Assembly (NCBI GenBank): GCA_029990175.1 | Contig: JARKIP010000010.1 | Span: forward strand, 41,596,001 to 41,660,000 | Reading direction: 5' to 3' | DNA length: 64,000 nt | DNA from: Petunia secreta | Taxonomy: Eukaryota; Streptophyta; Magnoliopsida; Solanales; Solanaceae | Part shown: positions 10,686 through 23,030 of the stretch, in pieces | How the letters are laid out: each line of letters begins with the position of its first letter | Position numbering within the stretch: position 1 is the stretch's first letter | Notes under the pieces: model-generated | Told to the model about the DNA's origin: nothing | What the model saw: the letters and a program-made list of their open reading frames with translations, nothing else | The model's database searches: none | Position numbers and translations under genes: made by a program

Positions 10686-10838
10686 ATTGTGAATAGATAA
10701 ATATAAATTATACAACTGTATAGGAAGTCTAAACATTTTTACAAAAAGATCATACAGTATGATCATTTCCACAAATGATGCAAGGGTACATGGAAGAAGT
10801 TATATTGTGAATAATTAAATATAAATTATACAATTGTA
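10686..10838. repeat. Tandem 110-120-bp unit, second copy split by the Helitron
   Basis: ATTGTGAATAGATAAATATAA followed by ATTATACAACTGTA (10687-10723) recurs at 10804-10838. The rest of the first unit (AAAGATCATACAGTATGATC, then TGATGCAAGGGTA) recurs beyond the Helitron at 14055-14095 (AAAGATCATACGATATAATC, TGATGCAAGAGTA). The Helitron therefore sits inside the second unit. Confidence 0.75.
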
Positions 10839-12701
10839 TCTATCTATACTATTATAAAAGCACGAAGGCTTTGGTGAAATGTTACCCGACTTTTTTACTC
10901 TTCATAAGTGACAAAAGGTTGGATAAAGTTGCAATTTTAAATATAATTTTAAATAATATTATATAATTAATTCAGATTAAAAAATTCTTTACTCCTAATT
11001 GAACGTTTGAATCTCCATCAATGTTTAGGACTTGAAAGTCAGTATCCAAAAGAATTACAACTGTAGTTTAAATGAAGACTTTTAACTTTGGGTCAACTTT
11101 TGTTGCTCTAGAGTTTAAGTAGCAATTAAATACGTAAGTGGGGAACTAGAGTAATATATCTAGGGAAGAGACAAATTATATATGGGGAAGAGAGGGGGCA
11201 GTCGAGCACGTATCCATCCGGCCTTCCAGTTTTCCACCATAACCCAGTTTTAATTTGACATACTTCATCTTTTTGATGTATTAAATCAATTTATAATTCA
11301 TTGATATTTAAAGAAATCAGTAGATGTACTTACAGATTTTGAATCACAGTTTCATATTCTATATTTACAAATTTTATGTGGCTTGTATACATACCATGAG
11401 GACAAGTTAGAGTGTTTTCTTAGTCTACATTATTGCTTTTTTATTGATTGTTTGGATGGCTCTACGATTTTTTATTGATACGTTTTGTTGTTTTTACAAG
11501 ATATTTCAATTTTGCGCTTGATGGAAATTTTTGTTTAATTAATATTTACAAGTTGTTGATTGTAGGGTTTTTAAGTACTTGATGTATTGTAAAATCTGAC
11601 AAGGCCTGAATCTATTGCAAAAGATATTCCGGTAATTTTTCTTGATTCGCTGCAACAAATATTGCTAGATCCTAACTCTTCTCGGCTTGATTGATCTAAT
11701 CAAATCATATTTAAGTGTATCATTTGAAATTACAAGATATTATATAAATATGTTTCTCTTTAGATTTTATTGTATTGCGTATTTTATGAAAGTCGACATG
11801 ATAATCCGTACGTTCATCCGCAGCTAAGCTAATCGGCTACTAAAATTGGATGTTGCATATGATCAAGATATGAAGTATAGATAAGAAATACTCTGGAGGC
11901 ACTCCAGCCAAATGAACTCGAACTATATGGATACCAGTTGAAGGTAAATTGTGGTTCTTCTTTTATCCGAATAGTTATTTGTGAAAGAGGAAATACAGCA
12001 AAAGCGCAGTGCAAGAATATTTATAGTTGAATTGTGTACACTTCACAAATATCATATATGTTTATTGCTATACATTGAATGGAAATAATGATTAGGAGAC
12101 GGGTAGTAGGTTGAATTGATTGTTGTAAGTTTAATCAGACAACCAAACCACGGAGTCCCTTCTATAGATTTTTTTCTCTATGATTGCAACAAAAAAAACC
12201 CCTTGTTTTGTAATACAGTGGTGAGTATGCTTTTCTTTTTTGCATCCAGAAAGCCATATTGTCAAGTCGTATACGTTTTTATATTTTAAATTTAACACTT
12301 TTACATCCGCTTCATATGATTATCCCTCTATTATATTGTAGGTTATAGTTATACCCATGAGGACTATGTTCCAGGAATGAAACAGCTTCGTCCTAGGCGA
12401 TTCAAAGTTGTCTGATTTATGGATTCATAAGGCCTTACACCCCCATAATTATTTCTACTCACCTTATGGATATGAGTGAGTCTTTGATTTAGTTGATTAT
12501 CTCAAGCCTTGACATCCAATTATGTATAACTTTATGCATGTTGTAGGAAAGTTTTCTGTTCATGAGGCTTTTGCGGTTCATGCCTTACTATTAGAATATG
12601 TGATATGCTGCTACTAAATCTAATACAAGCAGGCATGATTCATAGTATATAAAAGATGATGATGATGCCGTCTATGGAAACCTATCCCTTTCCGGTTCTC
12701 C

Positions 12702-12767
<66 letters not shown>

Positions 12768-14049
12768 TTATGTAGACTTCATGCATGTAACTTTTAGGAA
12801 ATCACTGTATGTATTAGGAATTGGCATCTTGAAGTGTTACCCTATTTGTAAAACAACATACTAAAATTTTTGTTGACTATTAGATAAAGTAGTATCTTGA
12901 TTGATGATGTTAGCATACAATTACTATTACCAACAAGAATTTATTGATGAGGATATAAAAATACAATTACTATTACCAACAAGAGTTTGTTGATGATTAA
13001 CTACTGTAGTAAAAATTTAGTTAACCACTTAGAAGCCTTAACTCTCATATTTCATGTTTGATATGTTATTTTTAACTCTGTTTCTTATACCAATCTTTTT
13101 AAGAATTTTATACATAAGTACTACTATTTTAGAATTCTTTCTTACTATGGATGTACTTTCAGTACTGGAAGTTTTTGAATAATATACTTTTACCTGCAAA
13201 AATATGCTTCACGTCCTATAAATTAGTATCTAAACATTTTTATAATCTGAGCATATGAGAGAGAAAAAGGCCAAAGGCTCCTGTATCTTCCTAAAAGTAG
13301 CTCCCTTATAGCTTAATATCTTGGCTCGATAAATGTCTTTAGTTCATCAATACTATGTTCTATTTTGATTGGTGAAATTATATTAGATGCTTTTAATATT
13401 CATTAAGGTACGTATTTGATTTTACAATGAATTATGTGAAAGGATATCCGTAAATAAAAATTCTTTTATTTTGTATTTAACATGAGAGGTTGGCAATTCC
13501 TCCCTATCGCATTTCATTGTTGAATATTCAACTTCGATAAAATTTATTATTTCCGAATCACACGCAAGCATCATAATGAGTTTGTTGTAGTTGGTTCGAG
13601 ATGTAGACTCTTATTTTAAAGATGCTTGCTTCTTCAATATGAATGAGGTTATATATAACGTCCATAACTGCCTGAGTTTTTTAAAATTATGCAATTGCTC
13701 TAGGTTCGTCAAAGGACTCAAATTGAAGTACTAATGTCTTCCTTTCAAAGTTGTGCACAATATGAATATATACTGACAAATCACTAAATTTATAGTAACT
13801 ACGAAAATCATATCACTGACATTTTTGAAATAAAATTTCTTCCTTTATTTACTTAGCTAATATGATCATTATCTTTCATCATTTTCAATGATTCACTCTT
13901 TCCTTTAATTTTTATTTTATAGTTCAAACATAATTTTAGTACTCTATATTTATGCGAGTTAAAATTGTATTAACTAAACTATATTTTATTTACTATAATT
14001 TTTATCTTTTTCGTTGAATACACGTGCAACACACGTACGCTTAAACTAG
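10839..14049 (+). mobile_element. Non-autonomous Helitron, about 3.2 kb
   Basis: The 5' end is TCTATCTATACTATTATAAA followed by AGCACGAAGG (the true TC may be 10839 or 10843). The 3' end is CTAG at 14046-14049. Ten bases before it is a hairpin with stem ACGTG/CACGT and loop CAACA at 14022-14036. The left flank ends in A and the right flank begins with T, the classic Helitron A^T target, with no target duplication. The surrounding tandem unit is restored if the element is removed. No Rep/helicase frame exists, so it depends on an autonomous relative. The interior is AT-rich. Small pieces of host genes may have been captured, but I cannot identify any. Confidence 0.8.
12704..12761. repeat. TA dinucleotide microsatellite
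   Basis: About 28 units of TA inside the Helitron, following CTCCGTATATATA. Confidence 0.95.
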
Positions 14050-14369
14050 TTATATAAAGATCATACGATATAATCCCTTCTACAGTGATGCAAGAGTAGA
14101 AGAATAAAGATTTTGTCTCGCGACTATTAGAATTTTAAATAGGTTTAACTAATTGGTATATTTTTAGTTTCTCATCCGGTGTTCGATCCATCCAAATATC
14201 AACATAATAGTTTTTTCTATCTTTTGTTTTGATGAAAATAAATTCTTATTAATCATTAGAACAAAGTATACAACTTTTTTTTTCTTACAAGGTAGGGCTG
14301 GTACCTAATCGTGTCGGTATATAAAGGATACTAGTTGAGCCCAACCTTGTAAGGTATTAGGAGTATTTT

Positions 14370-15510
14370 ATAGGAATTTTTACATGGAGAGACACTCAAC
14401 CATGAAAATTACTAAAATGGGCCTCTATTTTCCTTTCTTACCCGAGCTGTCACCCCTTTCATTTTTTTTAATTTTTTCTTTCGCTCATAGCACCCCTTTT
14501 TAAAGAAACAAAAAATCCTATCCCCCAATTTTCCTCTCTTCTCCTTTTTTCCTTCCACTACCGCTGCCCCCTCCCCACCCCTTCCACTATGGATTCACCT
14601 ACATCGCCTCTCCTCCAAGCAGCCACCACCGTCGTGTTACTTGCCGCCAATGTTTTCTTCCTCCTTTTTTTTGGTTGTTTGAAGAACAATGTCGATTTTT
14701 CGATGTAAATTCCGGTCAAAGCTCTGGTGAGAGTTTATTTATCATATATCTTCTTATTTTTTTATTTTTTCATAAAATTCCAGTGAAATCTACTAGTTTT
14801 TTGTTAAAATTTTTTTTTAATATTTAGATCTGGTGTTTTTCTTGTAGAAAATTGTATAAATCTTATATTATGATTAAGCTTTTATGTAAAAGCTGTCAAA
14901 AGAACTGTATAAATTTTTTTCACAAGTTTATACAATTTTATACATGTTTATATAAGTTTATACACTTCTGTAAACGTGTATAAAACTGTATAAATATGTA
15001 TATGTATATATGTACAATGAATAAAAATAGTTTATATATTTCTTTAAACATGTATAAAGTTGTATAAATCTGTGTACACGTGTATGAACAATGAATAAAG
15101 TTGTATAAATTTTCAGATTTGTGCACTATTATGGATGTTTGTATAAAATTTAAATTTTGTATATATAATTTTGTATTTTTCTTCTTGCATATGCATTTTT
15201 CTATGTATATACATGTATATTTTATTATTTTTTGATAGGTTTGTGTGTATAAATTATAAAAAAATAACGATTTAAACAAAACCAGCAATAATAAAACTCC
15301 GGTGATATAAAATAAGCAATCCCGACGAGAAATCAGCGATTTTCAATTTTTCAGCCATATGCCACCGCTGGCGGTAGGGTGGCCGCTGGAAGTCAGTGGT
15401 GGGGGAGGAGGGAATGGCATGTAGGATTTTTTTATTTTAAGGGAGAGTTCAAAATTTTAAAAGGGAGAAGGCTGTGGGGGGGGGGGGGGGGGGAATTCCT
15501 ATGCCATGTA
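14370..15510 (-). mobile_element. Short element B related to element A, cut by the Mutator-like element
   Basis: 14370-14660 is the reverse complement of the right arm of element A (GAGAGACACTC, GGGCCTCTATTTT, CCCCTTTCATTTT, CGCCTCTCCTCCAAGC). A second GC-rich arm (GCCACCGCTGGCGG to AGTCAGTGGTGGGGG) lies at 15360-15410. A 17-base G run follows at about 15477-15493. The tail (GGAGTGCTAGGCAATGTAGG) appears at 24385, on the far side of the 15521-24368 insertion. The family is not identified and no coding capacity is seen. Confidence 0.4.
14890..15260. repeat. Degenerate TGTATAA-rich repeat
   Basis: TGTATAAA or close variants (GTTTATACA on the other strand) recur many times over 370 bases at irregular spacing. 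The 116-codon minus-strand open frame here (14938-15288) is Ile/Tyr/Lys-rich because of the repeat and shows no domain. Confidence 0.6.
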
Positions 15511-15659
15511 AATTTTAAAACGGCAAAGGATCATATTTACCCCTCTACTATAGGCTGTAGTATAAATCTATACTCTGTTACACTATGTGACAAGATTTGC
15601 CCTTGCCGTTTAAGTTTTAAACAAATATACCCTCCATTTCACAGAGGAGACACGTGGTA

Positions 15660-16362
15660 AGTTGAGATTAAAACACCCAATTAGAATTACCCAACCCCAT
15701 GACCCATGACCCAAAACCAAATAAAACACAACCCAACCCAACCTAAAACCCTTTTCCATTACTCCTAATCCCATCCATAACAGACCCCTTTCCCATGGTT
15801 CTTCCCTCCTTTTTCTCAAATTACTCCTTTCATGGTTACTGCATCATTTGCACTAGTCCTGTCCCTCACCATTTCTCTTTTCTTTCTTCCTCGTTTCTTA
15901 TCTACTCATGTCACTTAATTTTTGTACATCATTCCAAAAGCACTAATACTAAATCAATTTCATAATTTTACATAGTATATCAATGGAGCTTAACATTCCA
16001 ATGGCTTACACTAATCTAATTTATGTATATCCAAATATTTTCCTTGAAATTCTTTGGGTGTAACGTTGTAGCTTTAACAACATCAATTGAAGAGCGAACC
16101 TAAAAGTATTTGTCGATTGTGTTATTTTTTCCTTCACCAGTAATTACAAGTAATCCTCCAACTATTTCTTCTACTTTAGTTTTGATTTTTTAATTTCATT
16201 GCATTTCAAATGGAGTAGTAGTTTTGAAATGGGTCTCTAGGGTTTTGATTGGATCTTCGTTGGACTGTAAATTAATTCTCACTTGTAATCAATGAGACGG
16301 ATTCTTCAGCTGCTAATACCCTTTAGACGGTTAAATTGCTCGCTTTGTACCTTGCTACTTAT
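15660..16362. other. Left interior of the Mutator-like element
   Basis: AT- and C-rich sequence with CCCATGACCCATGACCC at about 15697 and no supported gene. The 69-codon minus-strand frame at 15610-15819 overlaps the TIR and is probably chance. Confidence 0.4.
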
Positions 16363-16367
16363 GATGT

Positions 16368-17051
16368 TGATGCAGAGAAAATGCGGAAAAGTAAAATAAA
16401 ATAGGAGCGAGACTCGTCTCGAACTCCCTACGGAGTATCCACAAAGAATTTGTTCCGTGAAACCCCCGATTCGGGTCAAGAGAGGCCTAACGCTAAGCAA
16501 CTACCCTCGAGTCACACTTGTGACTCGCAAATAGAGTGATCGGGGCAGGGTTGAAGGCCAACTAGCATCCACTAGGAGATTCAAGTCCCAAACAAGGTTT
16601 TCATTCAACAAAAGAGCAATGCTCTCAATTCTTCAACATTCAATATAGACTAAGTAATGAAATATGCTAGGCTTGGGGTATTTATAATATTTTCCCAAGC
16701 TTAGGTAAAAGGTCTAAAATTCCCACATGTTAGGCTTTAAGTAAATAGACCACACAAGGCCCAAATAGTAAAAGAACAACTAAATTCTCGTCCTTCAGCA
16801 ATTTGGGCGGAGTGCCCAACCCTTAGGCGGAGCGCCTACAATTTTGATCAGTGGGGTATGCCAAGCGGAGCGCCTGGACCTCAGGCGGAGCGCCTGGGCC
16901 TTCTTGGCGGGGCGCCTGAGCATAGATCACCTGGAACGGCTTCCAATTGCTTCCATCTTCGAGTCATTTTCTCTCCAAGTGTAAATGCACCTCTTGGACC
17001 TTCTTGGCTTGACTCCGACTGAAGGGTCTCGTGACGGATTGCCTGGCATCA
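16368..17051 (-). repeat. CRM 3' LTR (684 bp)
   Basis: TGATGCAGAGAAAATGCGG to GCCTGGCATCA on the plus strand. It aligns along its full length with 23046-23788. It contains five GGCGGAGCGCC-like palindromes. It is about 59 bp shorter than the 5' LTR, mainly because it lacks a 36-bp duplication. Confidence 0.92.
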
Positions 17052-17064
17052 TCCTCCCCTTCTT
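17052..17064 (-). other. CRM polypurine tract
   Basis: Minus-strand AAGAAGGGGAGGA lies directly against the 3' LTR, the expected start site of plus-strand DNA synthesis. It also lies at the very end of the integrase reading region, as in CRM elements. Confidence 0.8.
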
Positions 17065-17086
17065 GAGAATATTTCTTCCTCAAAAT

Positions 17087-18291
17087 CTAAGCATCATCAC
17101 CCTCGGCTCCATCATCTCCTACATCAAGAGGAGTCAAGTCAGAAACATTAAAAGTGTTAGAGACATTATACTCACTTGGCAAGTTGACCACATAAGCATT
17201 GTCGTTGATCTTTGAAAGCACTTGGAAGGGTCCATCTCCTCGGGGTGCCAACTTCCCTTTCCTAAGTTTTGGAAACCTTTCTTTGCGGATGTGCACCCAT
17301 ACATAGTCGCCCTTCTTGAGTTCCACCTTCTTTCGTCCCTTGTTTTTCTTGGAGGCCACCTTCTCAAAAGCTTCCTCCAAGTTCTTCTTTGCCTTGGCAT
17401 GGAGTTCAACCAAAGCCTTTGCTCGGGTTTTTCCTTCAAAATTAACAACCATTTTCCTTGGCAAAGGGGTTAGATCAAGGGGAATCAAGGGGTTAAAACT
17501 ATAAACACACTCAAAGGGAGTCATGCCTATCATTCTATGAAAAGTGCGGTTATATGCAAACTCCATAAGAAGTAACTTATCAATCCAAGTCCCACTCTTA
17601 CCTCGGGTCATAACACTAAGGAGAGCACCCAAAGTTCGGTTCACTACCTCGGTTTGTCCATCGGTTTGAGGGTGGTGGGACGTAGAGAACAATAGCTTGG
17701 TGTCAAGGGCACCCCACAAGCTGCTCCAAAAATGGGTAAGGAACTTATTGTCCCTATCACTTACAATGGTTTATGGCACACCACGCAACTTTAACACATA
17801 ATCAATGAACAAAGAAGCAACATGTTATGCATCATCACACGTTTTGCATGGAATGAAGTGAGCCATCTTGGAGAACCTATCCACAACAGCATAAATGCTA
17901 TCATGTCCCCCCTAGTCCGTGGTAATCTCATAACAAAATCCATAGAAATATCCATCCACGGGCTAGTAGGTACGGGGGGGAGGGGTATACAAACCATGGG
18001 GATTCGATTTGGACTTAGCATACTTGCACTCAAGGCAAGAATTGCAAAGTCTCTCAACTTGCGTCCCCATTTTAGGCCAATGGAATTTCTTCATGAGAAT
18101 GGCCAAGGTTTTATCCCTACCAAAGTGACCCATGAGTCCTCCACAATGTGCTTCTTGAATAAGCAATTCTCTTCATGAATGCTCTTTAGCTTAGGGTCAT
18201 GAGCATACACCAACTTGATACTCTCAAAACCCATGAGCTTGGAGGCAAGAGTAGTGGCAAGAGCAAACTTCCTAGAAAGTGCATCCGCCAC
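17087..18291 (-). pseudogene. CRM integrase region, frameshifted
   Basis: On the minus strand, a zinc-binding HHCC-type domain is readable at about 18166-17963 (HCGGLMGHFGRDKT, then CNSCLECKYAK). The catalytic core starts at MDISMDF (about 17965) with the first Asp. A frameshift follows near 17930. The second Asp lies in a DRDN block near 17745, and the Glu in TDGQTEVVNRTL near 17655. The C-terminal part at 17719-17087 is a clean 210-codon frame with a KKGDYVWVH block and GPFQVLSKINDNAYVVNLP, which bind DNA and help choose targets. There is no clear CR motif at the C-terminus, although the frame ends close to the LTR. Integrase would insert the cDNA copy into the chromosome. Confidence 0.85.
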
Positions 18292-18299
18292 AACATTGT

Positions 18300-19717
18300 C
18301 TTTCCCTTTTTTATATTGAATGACATAGGGAAAAGACTCAATGAACTCTACCTATTTGGCATGCCTCTTGTTCAACTTCTCTTGGCCCCTAAGATGTTTG
18401 AGTGATTCATGATCACTCTTAATCGCAAATTCTCTAGGCCAAAGGTAATTGTTGCCAATGAGCAAAATCTCTCACTAGGGCATACGACTCCTTGTCATAC
18501 GTAGAGTAGTTCAAGGAGGCACCCTTTAATTTCTCACTAAAGTAGGGTATGCATTTTCCATCTTGCATTAAAACACTATCAATTCCCACCCCCGAGGCAT
18601 CACATTCAACCTCAAATACCTTTCCGAAGTTGGGCAATTACAATAGAGGGGCGGTACTCAACCTGCTTTTCAATTCTTGGAAGGCCTTCTCTTGAGGCTC
18701 TCCCCACACAAAAGGCTTGTCCTTCTTCACCAATTCGGTGAGTGGAGCGGCAATGGAGCTAAAGTCTTTCACAAATCGTCTATAGAAACTAGCAAGACCA
18801 TGAAAGCTCCTAACTTGAGCTACGGTAGTGGGAGTAGGACAATCTCTAATGGCCTCTACCTTGGACTCATCCACTTCCACTCCTTGGGCACTCACAAAAA
18901 ACCCAAGAAAGACTACCCTTTCAACACCAAAGGCACATTTCTTATAATTAGCAAAGAGCTTTTCGGCTCTCAACACTTCAAGCACTTGCCTTAAATGATT
19001 CACATGGTTGTCTAATGACTTGCTATATATCAAAATGTCACCAAAGTAGACTACCACAAATTTGTTGGTGAATGGCTTCAACACATGATTCATTAGCCTC
19101 AGGAAGGTACTAGGTGCATTGGAGAGGCCAGAGGGCATCACCAACCATTCATATAGACCAAACTTGGTCTTGAATGCGGTTTTCCATTCATCCCCGGGTT
19201 TCATCCGGATTTGATGGTAATCGGACCTAAGGTCTATCTTTGAAAAGATGCTAGAACCACTAAGCTCATCAAGCATATCATCTAAACAGGGTATGGGATG
19301 TCGATACTTTACCGTGATCTTGTTGACCGCTCGGCAATCCACACATATCCTCCATGTGCCATCTTTCTTTGGGACAAGTATGACGGGCACGACACATGGA
19401 CTCAAGCTCTCACGAACCAAACCCTTAGTAAGCAATTCATCCACTTGTCTTTGCAATTCCTTTGTATCTTTGGGATTGCTTCTATAGGCCAGCTTGTTTG
19501 GAATTTGGGCTCTCGGGACAAAGTCAATTTGATGTTCAATACCCCTCAAGGGAGGTAGACCATCGGGCATCTCATCCGGGAACATGTCCCCAAAAACCTT
19601 CAAAATACTTTCAAGAGCATTAGGCAAATGGTTAGAAGAATAATCAAATTCGGATGTAAGAATCATACCTTTGTGCACTAGGCAAATCAGTGATTTGTTG
19701 CCATCATTCCCTTTCAA
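18300..19717 (-). pseudogene. CRM reverse transcriptase and RNase H
   Basis: A 359-codon open frame (19717-18638) covers most of reverse transcriptase, with LVPKKDGTWRICVDCRAVNKI, FSKIDLRSDYHQIR and SFHGLASFYRRF. The active-site box reads YFGD instead of YFDD (about 19037). A GAT-to-GGT change has removed one of the two catalytic Asp residues, so the enzyme should be dead. RNase H follows after an in-frame stop near 18638, with ECDASGVGIDSVL and YFSEKLKGASLNYSTYDKE at 18637-18434. The enzyme would copy element RNA to DNA in cytoplasmic particles. Confidence 0.9.
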
Positions 19718-19720
19718 AAG

Positions 19721-20425
19721 CTAACCCGGTTGCATAATGGCATAAATGCTACCGGTAGAAGATGGTGGAGTCACCACCAAGCTCTCGGCTAAAAGACTTG
19801 TCTCAACAACCGACTTAGCCTTTGTCGCTTCTCTTAGCTCCCTCATGCGCCTATAATCATCACTTACTTGCTTGGGTGACAAGGGTTTGAGCACAAGCTT
19901 TTTCCCTTCATGCTTGACCGTATAAGTGTTGACATGGCCATCATGAATCACATGTCGATAAAATTGCCAAGGCCTGCCAAACAAGAGATGGCAAGCTTGC
20001 GTAGGTACCACATCAAACATGTGTTCATCCACATAGTTCCCTATCTTGAACTTAATCATTACTTGTTTCACTACCTTCAATTCACCACATTCACTAAGCC
20101 ATTGCAAACGATAAGGATTACGGTATTTCAAAGTGGGTAACTTAAATTGGAAAACTAATGTTTGGCTAACAACGTTAGCACAACTTCCCGAGTCAATATT
20201 CATGGAACAAACAACACTTATGACTCGGCATCTAGCGTGGAAGAGGTTTTCTCTTTGCAAGTTCTCACTATCCTCCACAAACATGGCACTTAAACTCCTC
20301 CTCACAACAAGGAAGGCATGAGGGTCATCAACCTCAATTGCATCCTCCTCCACACCAACCTCTTCATATCCCTCATCCTCCGGTTCACTATCTTGTTCAT
20401 ACACCAATTCACCTACCACAACCAT
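19721..20425 (-). pseudogene. CRM protease region
   Basis: A 234-codon minus-strand frame carries a retropepsin-type site MNIDSGSCANVVS (about 20200), followed by a beta-rich region containing HLLFGRPWQFYRHVIHDG. That GRPW block is normal near the end of plant Ty3 proteases. The enzyme would cut the gag-pol polyprotein. A stop separates this frame from the gag frame upstream and from reverse transcriptase downstream. Confidence 0.8.
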
Positions 20426-20431
20426 GGTCTT

Positions 20432-21794
20432 TCAAGTAGGACAATCTTTAGCAATATGACCATACCCTTTACACTTATAGCATTGAGTAGAAGTAGAAGT
20501 AGGATTGCTCAAGTGAGTTTTAGAATTACCTCCCACATGTGGTGTAGACTTCTCATACGGCTTCTTTACATCTTTACTAGCACTTGCACCACTTGCACTT
20601 GAAAATCTTGCATTTGGAGGCTTCCACTCCTTTGGTTTACTCATGAGGGTAGGAGTTTCTACTCTTGTAGCGAGTGGACTTCTCTTCCTTGAGCCATTTC
20701 TCGGCTTCAACCGCATCATCATAGAGATCATAATGATTGTCATACTTGTGAAACTTCAATTGTGATGCTATCTCTCGGTTTAATCCACTCCTAAACCGAA
20801 TCACGGCCGGTTCATCTTCTTCCGCATCCATGTCTAAGGTCATCCGGATTTGCTCAAACTCATTGAAGTACTCCCCAACTGTCTTGTAGCCTTGTTTCAA
20901 CTCATAAAGACGTTTGAGTTGGTCTTGGCGATATTGATGAGTCAAGTACTTCTCAGCCATCACATGAATCAATTCACCCCAAGTAACATTGATGGCCATA
21001 GCATTTCTCCTTCTATGCCTCTTGACCGATTCCCACCAAGTAGAAGCAAAAGATGCAAAGGAAGATATAGCATACTTGGATTTCTTCTCCTCGGCCATGT
21101 CATTGGTGTCAAACAGTCTCTCCATGGTCAATTTCCAATCAATGTACTCAACCGGATCACTACTCTCTTTGAAGGTAGGAATAGTGAGCTTCACACTATT
21201 GAGATTATTGTTATCACGACCCCCTTGGTAAGGATCCGGTCGGCCTCCAAAGTTGTCTCCATAACAATCATAATCCCTCCTAGCATTCCTTCCAACATTT
21301 CCCATGGGTTGACCTCGATCTCGGTCTCTACCCCTATTCAAATTACGACTCCAATTCATTCCTCACCTAGGTTGATAGTGAGAATCATACCCTTCGGCTT
21401 CATCATCATACTCATCCTCTTCCCCTTCTTGAGCTTCTTCAACTTGCTCAAGAGGTAGAAAATTTCAAATGGGTCTTGGAAGTTGGGTATTTCTTTGGGG
21501 ATTGCCCAAAATATGGGGAATGCCCACTCGTTGGGGATTGCCCAACACTTGCTCAACTTTAGCACTTTCATTCTTCTCCTTTTGTTGCCTAAGCAACTTA
21601 ATAACTTGTTCCGGGGTAAAGGTTGAACTACTCGTACCTTCATCGGCTTCAAGGTAGATACTCGGGGTCCCCTTCTCAACTTGGACACTCGTGGTCCCCT
21701 TCTCAAGGTTCTCAATCCTTAGATTCATACTATCCAATTTGGCCAAGATAGTAGCCAAGACACTCTTCAAAGGATCTTCTCATTCGTTAGCCAT
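20432..21794 (-). pseudogene. CRM gag (capsid, zinc knuckle)
   Basis: The apparent gag start (21794) is followed after four codons by a stop. An acidic stretch (21770-21465) leads to the capsid frame at 21359-20637. This contains PTFKESSDPVEYIDWKLTME, then WWESVKRHRRR and LYELKQGYKTVGEYFNEFEQ, the plant retrotransposon gag signature. After a frameshift near 20700 the nucleocapsid zinc knuckle appears at 20475-20432 as CYKCKGYGHIAKDC (CX2CX4HX4C). Gag packages element RNA. It is disrupted by at least two stops and one frameshift. Confidence 0.88.
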
Positions 21795-22209
21795 TGTACC
21801 TACAAAATGAACAAACGTTAGTGAAATCACCTCACTCACACCCTCACTTGTGTATCACTCGGTTCACTCATTTAGTGGTGGTGGATATTTCACTCGAACT
21901 TGAATTTAGATGCTTCACGTGGTTGAACAACAATCCTCAACTCAATCACTCAATCCACAAGTCAAGTGTACACCGGGGTGAGTGGAGTTTATGTGACTCA
22001 ATAGACGATAAGCTCTTTAAAGTGAGGAGTTGAGTCAAAAGGATCTACGAATCTTTTTGGAATTCTACTCTCCAAACTAGGCACAAGTTGCCTAAAAGCG
22101 CAATGGACTAGTACCAATTAAGTAGAAAGGTTACTTAGAGAGGTAGTAGGTAGAGGTTATGCAAGCAAAGAAGTAAGAAAACCTAGGAAAAACGACCCAA
22201 ACCTACACC

Positions 22210-22345
22210 TCCAGAGACTAGGCGGAGCGCCTAAAAAGTAGGCGGAGCGCCCAGGGTGGGGTACCTCAAGCAGGCAGAGCGCCTCACTAAATGACCTGTG
22301 GAAATTTCAGGCAGAGTGCCTGGGATCCGGGCGGAGCGCCTGGAT
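22210..22345 (-). repeat. GGCGGAGCGCC palindromes in the CRM leader
   Basis: Five copies at about 22218, 22236, 22271, 22308 and 22329 of AGGCGGAGCGCCT or a close variant (AGGCAGAGCGCCT, AGGCAGAGTGCCT). They lie in the untranslated leader between the primer site and gag. The same motif occurs five times in the left LTR and six times in the right LTR. Confidence 0.9.
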
Positions 22346-23030
22346 GTCGGGTCTCAGCTTTTCCAACAACGTTTTTCTTCAATTTCAACCCAAATTTTGG
22401 ATCGATTTTACCATGTTTTGTCAAAATCCGAGGTACCCAAAGTTGTATATTGTTATCCTCTTCAAACCCCAATGATTTTCACCCACAGACACCCAACAAT
22501 CAAGGCACAATCATCATTCAAAGATTCAAAGTGGGTTTTCAAAAAGGGTTTCAAATTGGGTTTTGATTCTTCAATTTTGGTGTTATACAACTCCAAATCT
22601 CACGAAATTTGTTTCAAATCGTTGGTTTTTCAATCTAGATCAAACCCCGATATCAAATTCACAACCAATTAATCAATCAACCCAAGAATTCAAATCATAA
22701 TCTCAAGAACAAGGGTTTTCAAGGGTTTAAGAAAATTGGAGATTTCAAATTTTCAAAATCCGTAATACCAATCCAAACCACGAGATTTAGGTATCAAAAC
22801 GATGGGGTTTCAACTAGGATCAATCTCCAATAACACCCATATCAAGCCAATAACACCCATATCAAGAATCATTCACACCAACAAGATATGCCAAATTTTG
22901 GATTTTCAACTTTTTCAATTTTTTTATTTTTTCTTCTTTCTAATAACTTTCGACACAAGAAACTAAAAATAAAATATACTAGGCACGATGAACAAGGATC
23001 GAGGGTTTGTAAAAATAAATCCCGAGCCTT

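Noticed and set aside
12340..12560. Possible captured host exon inside the Helitron
   Set aside because: No reading frame or protein motif could be supported by eye.
14938..15288. 116-codon minus-strand open frame
   Set aside because: Composition is set by the TGTATAA repeat; no domain.
22291..22672. Overlapping plus-strand open frames of 91 and 124 codons
   Set aside because: They lie in the untranslated leader of the CRM element, opposite to its coding strand, with no domain.
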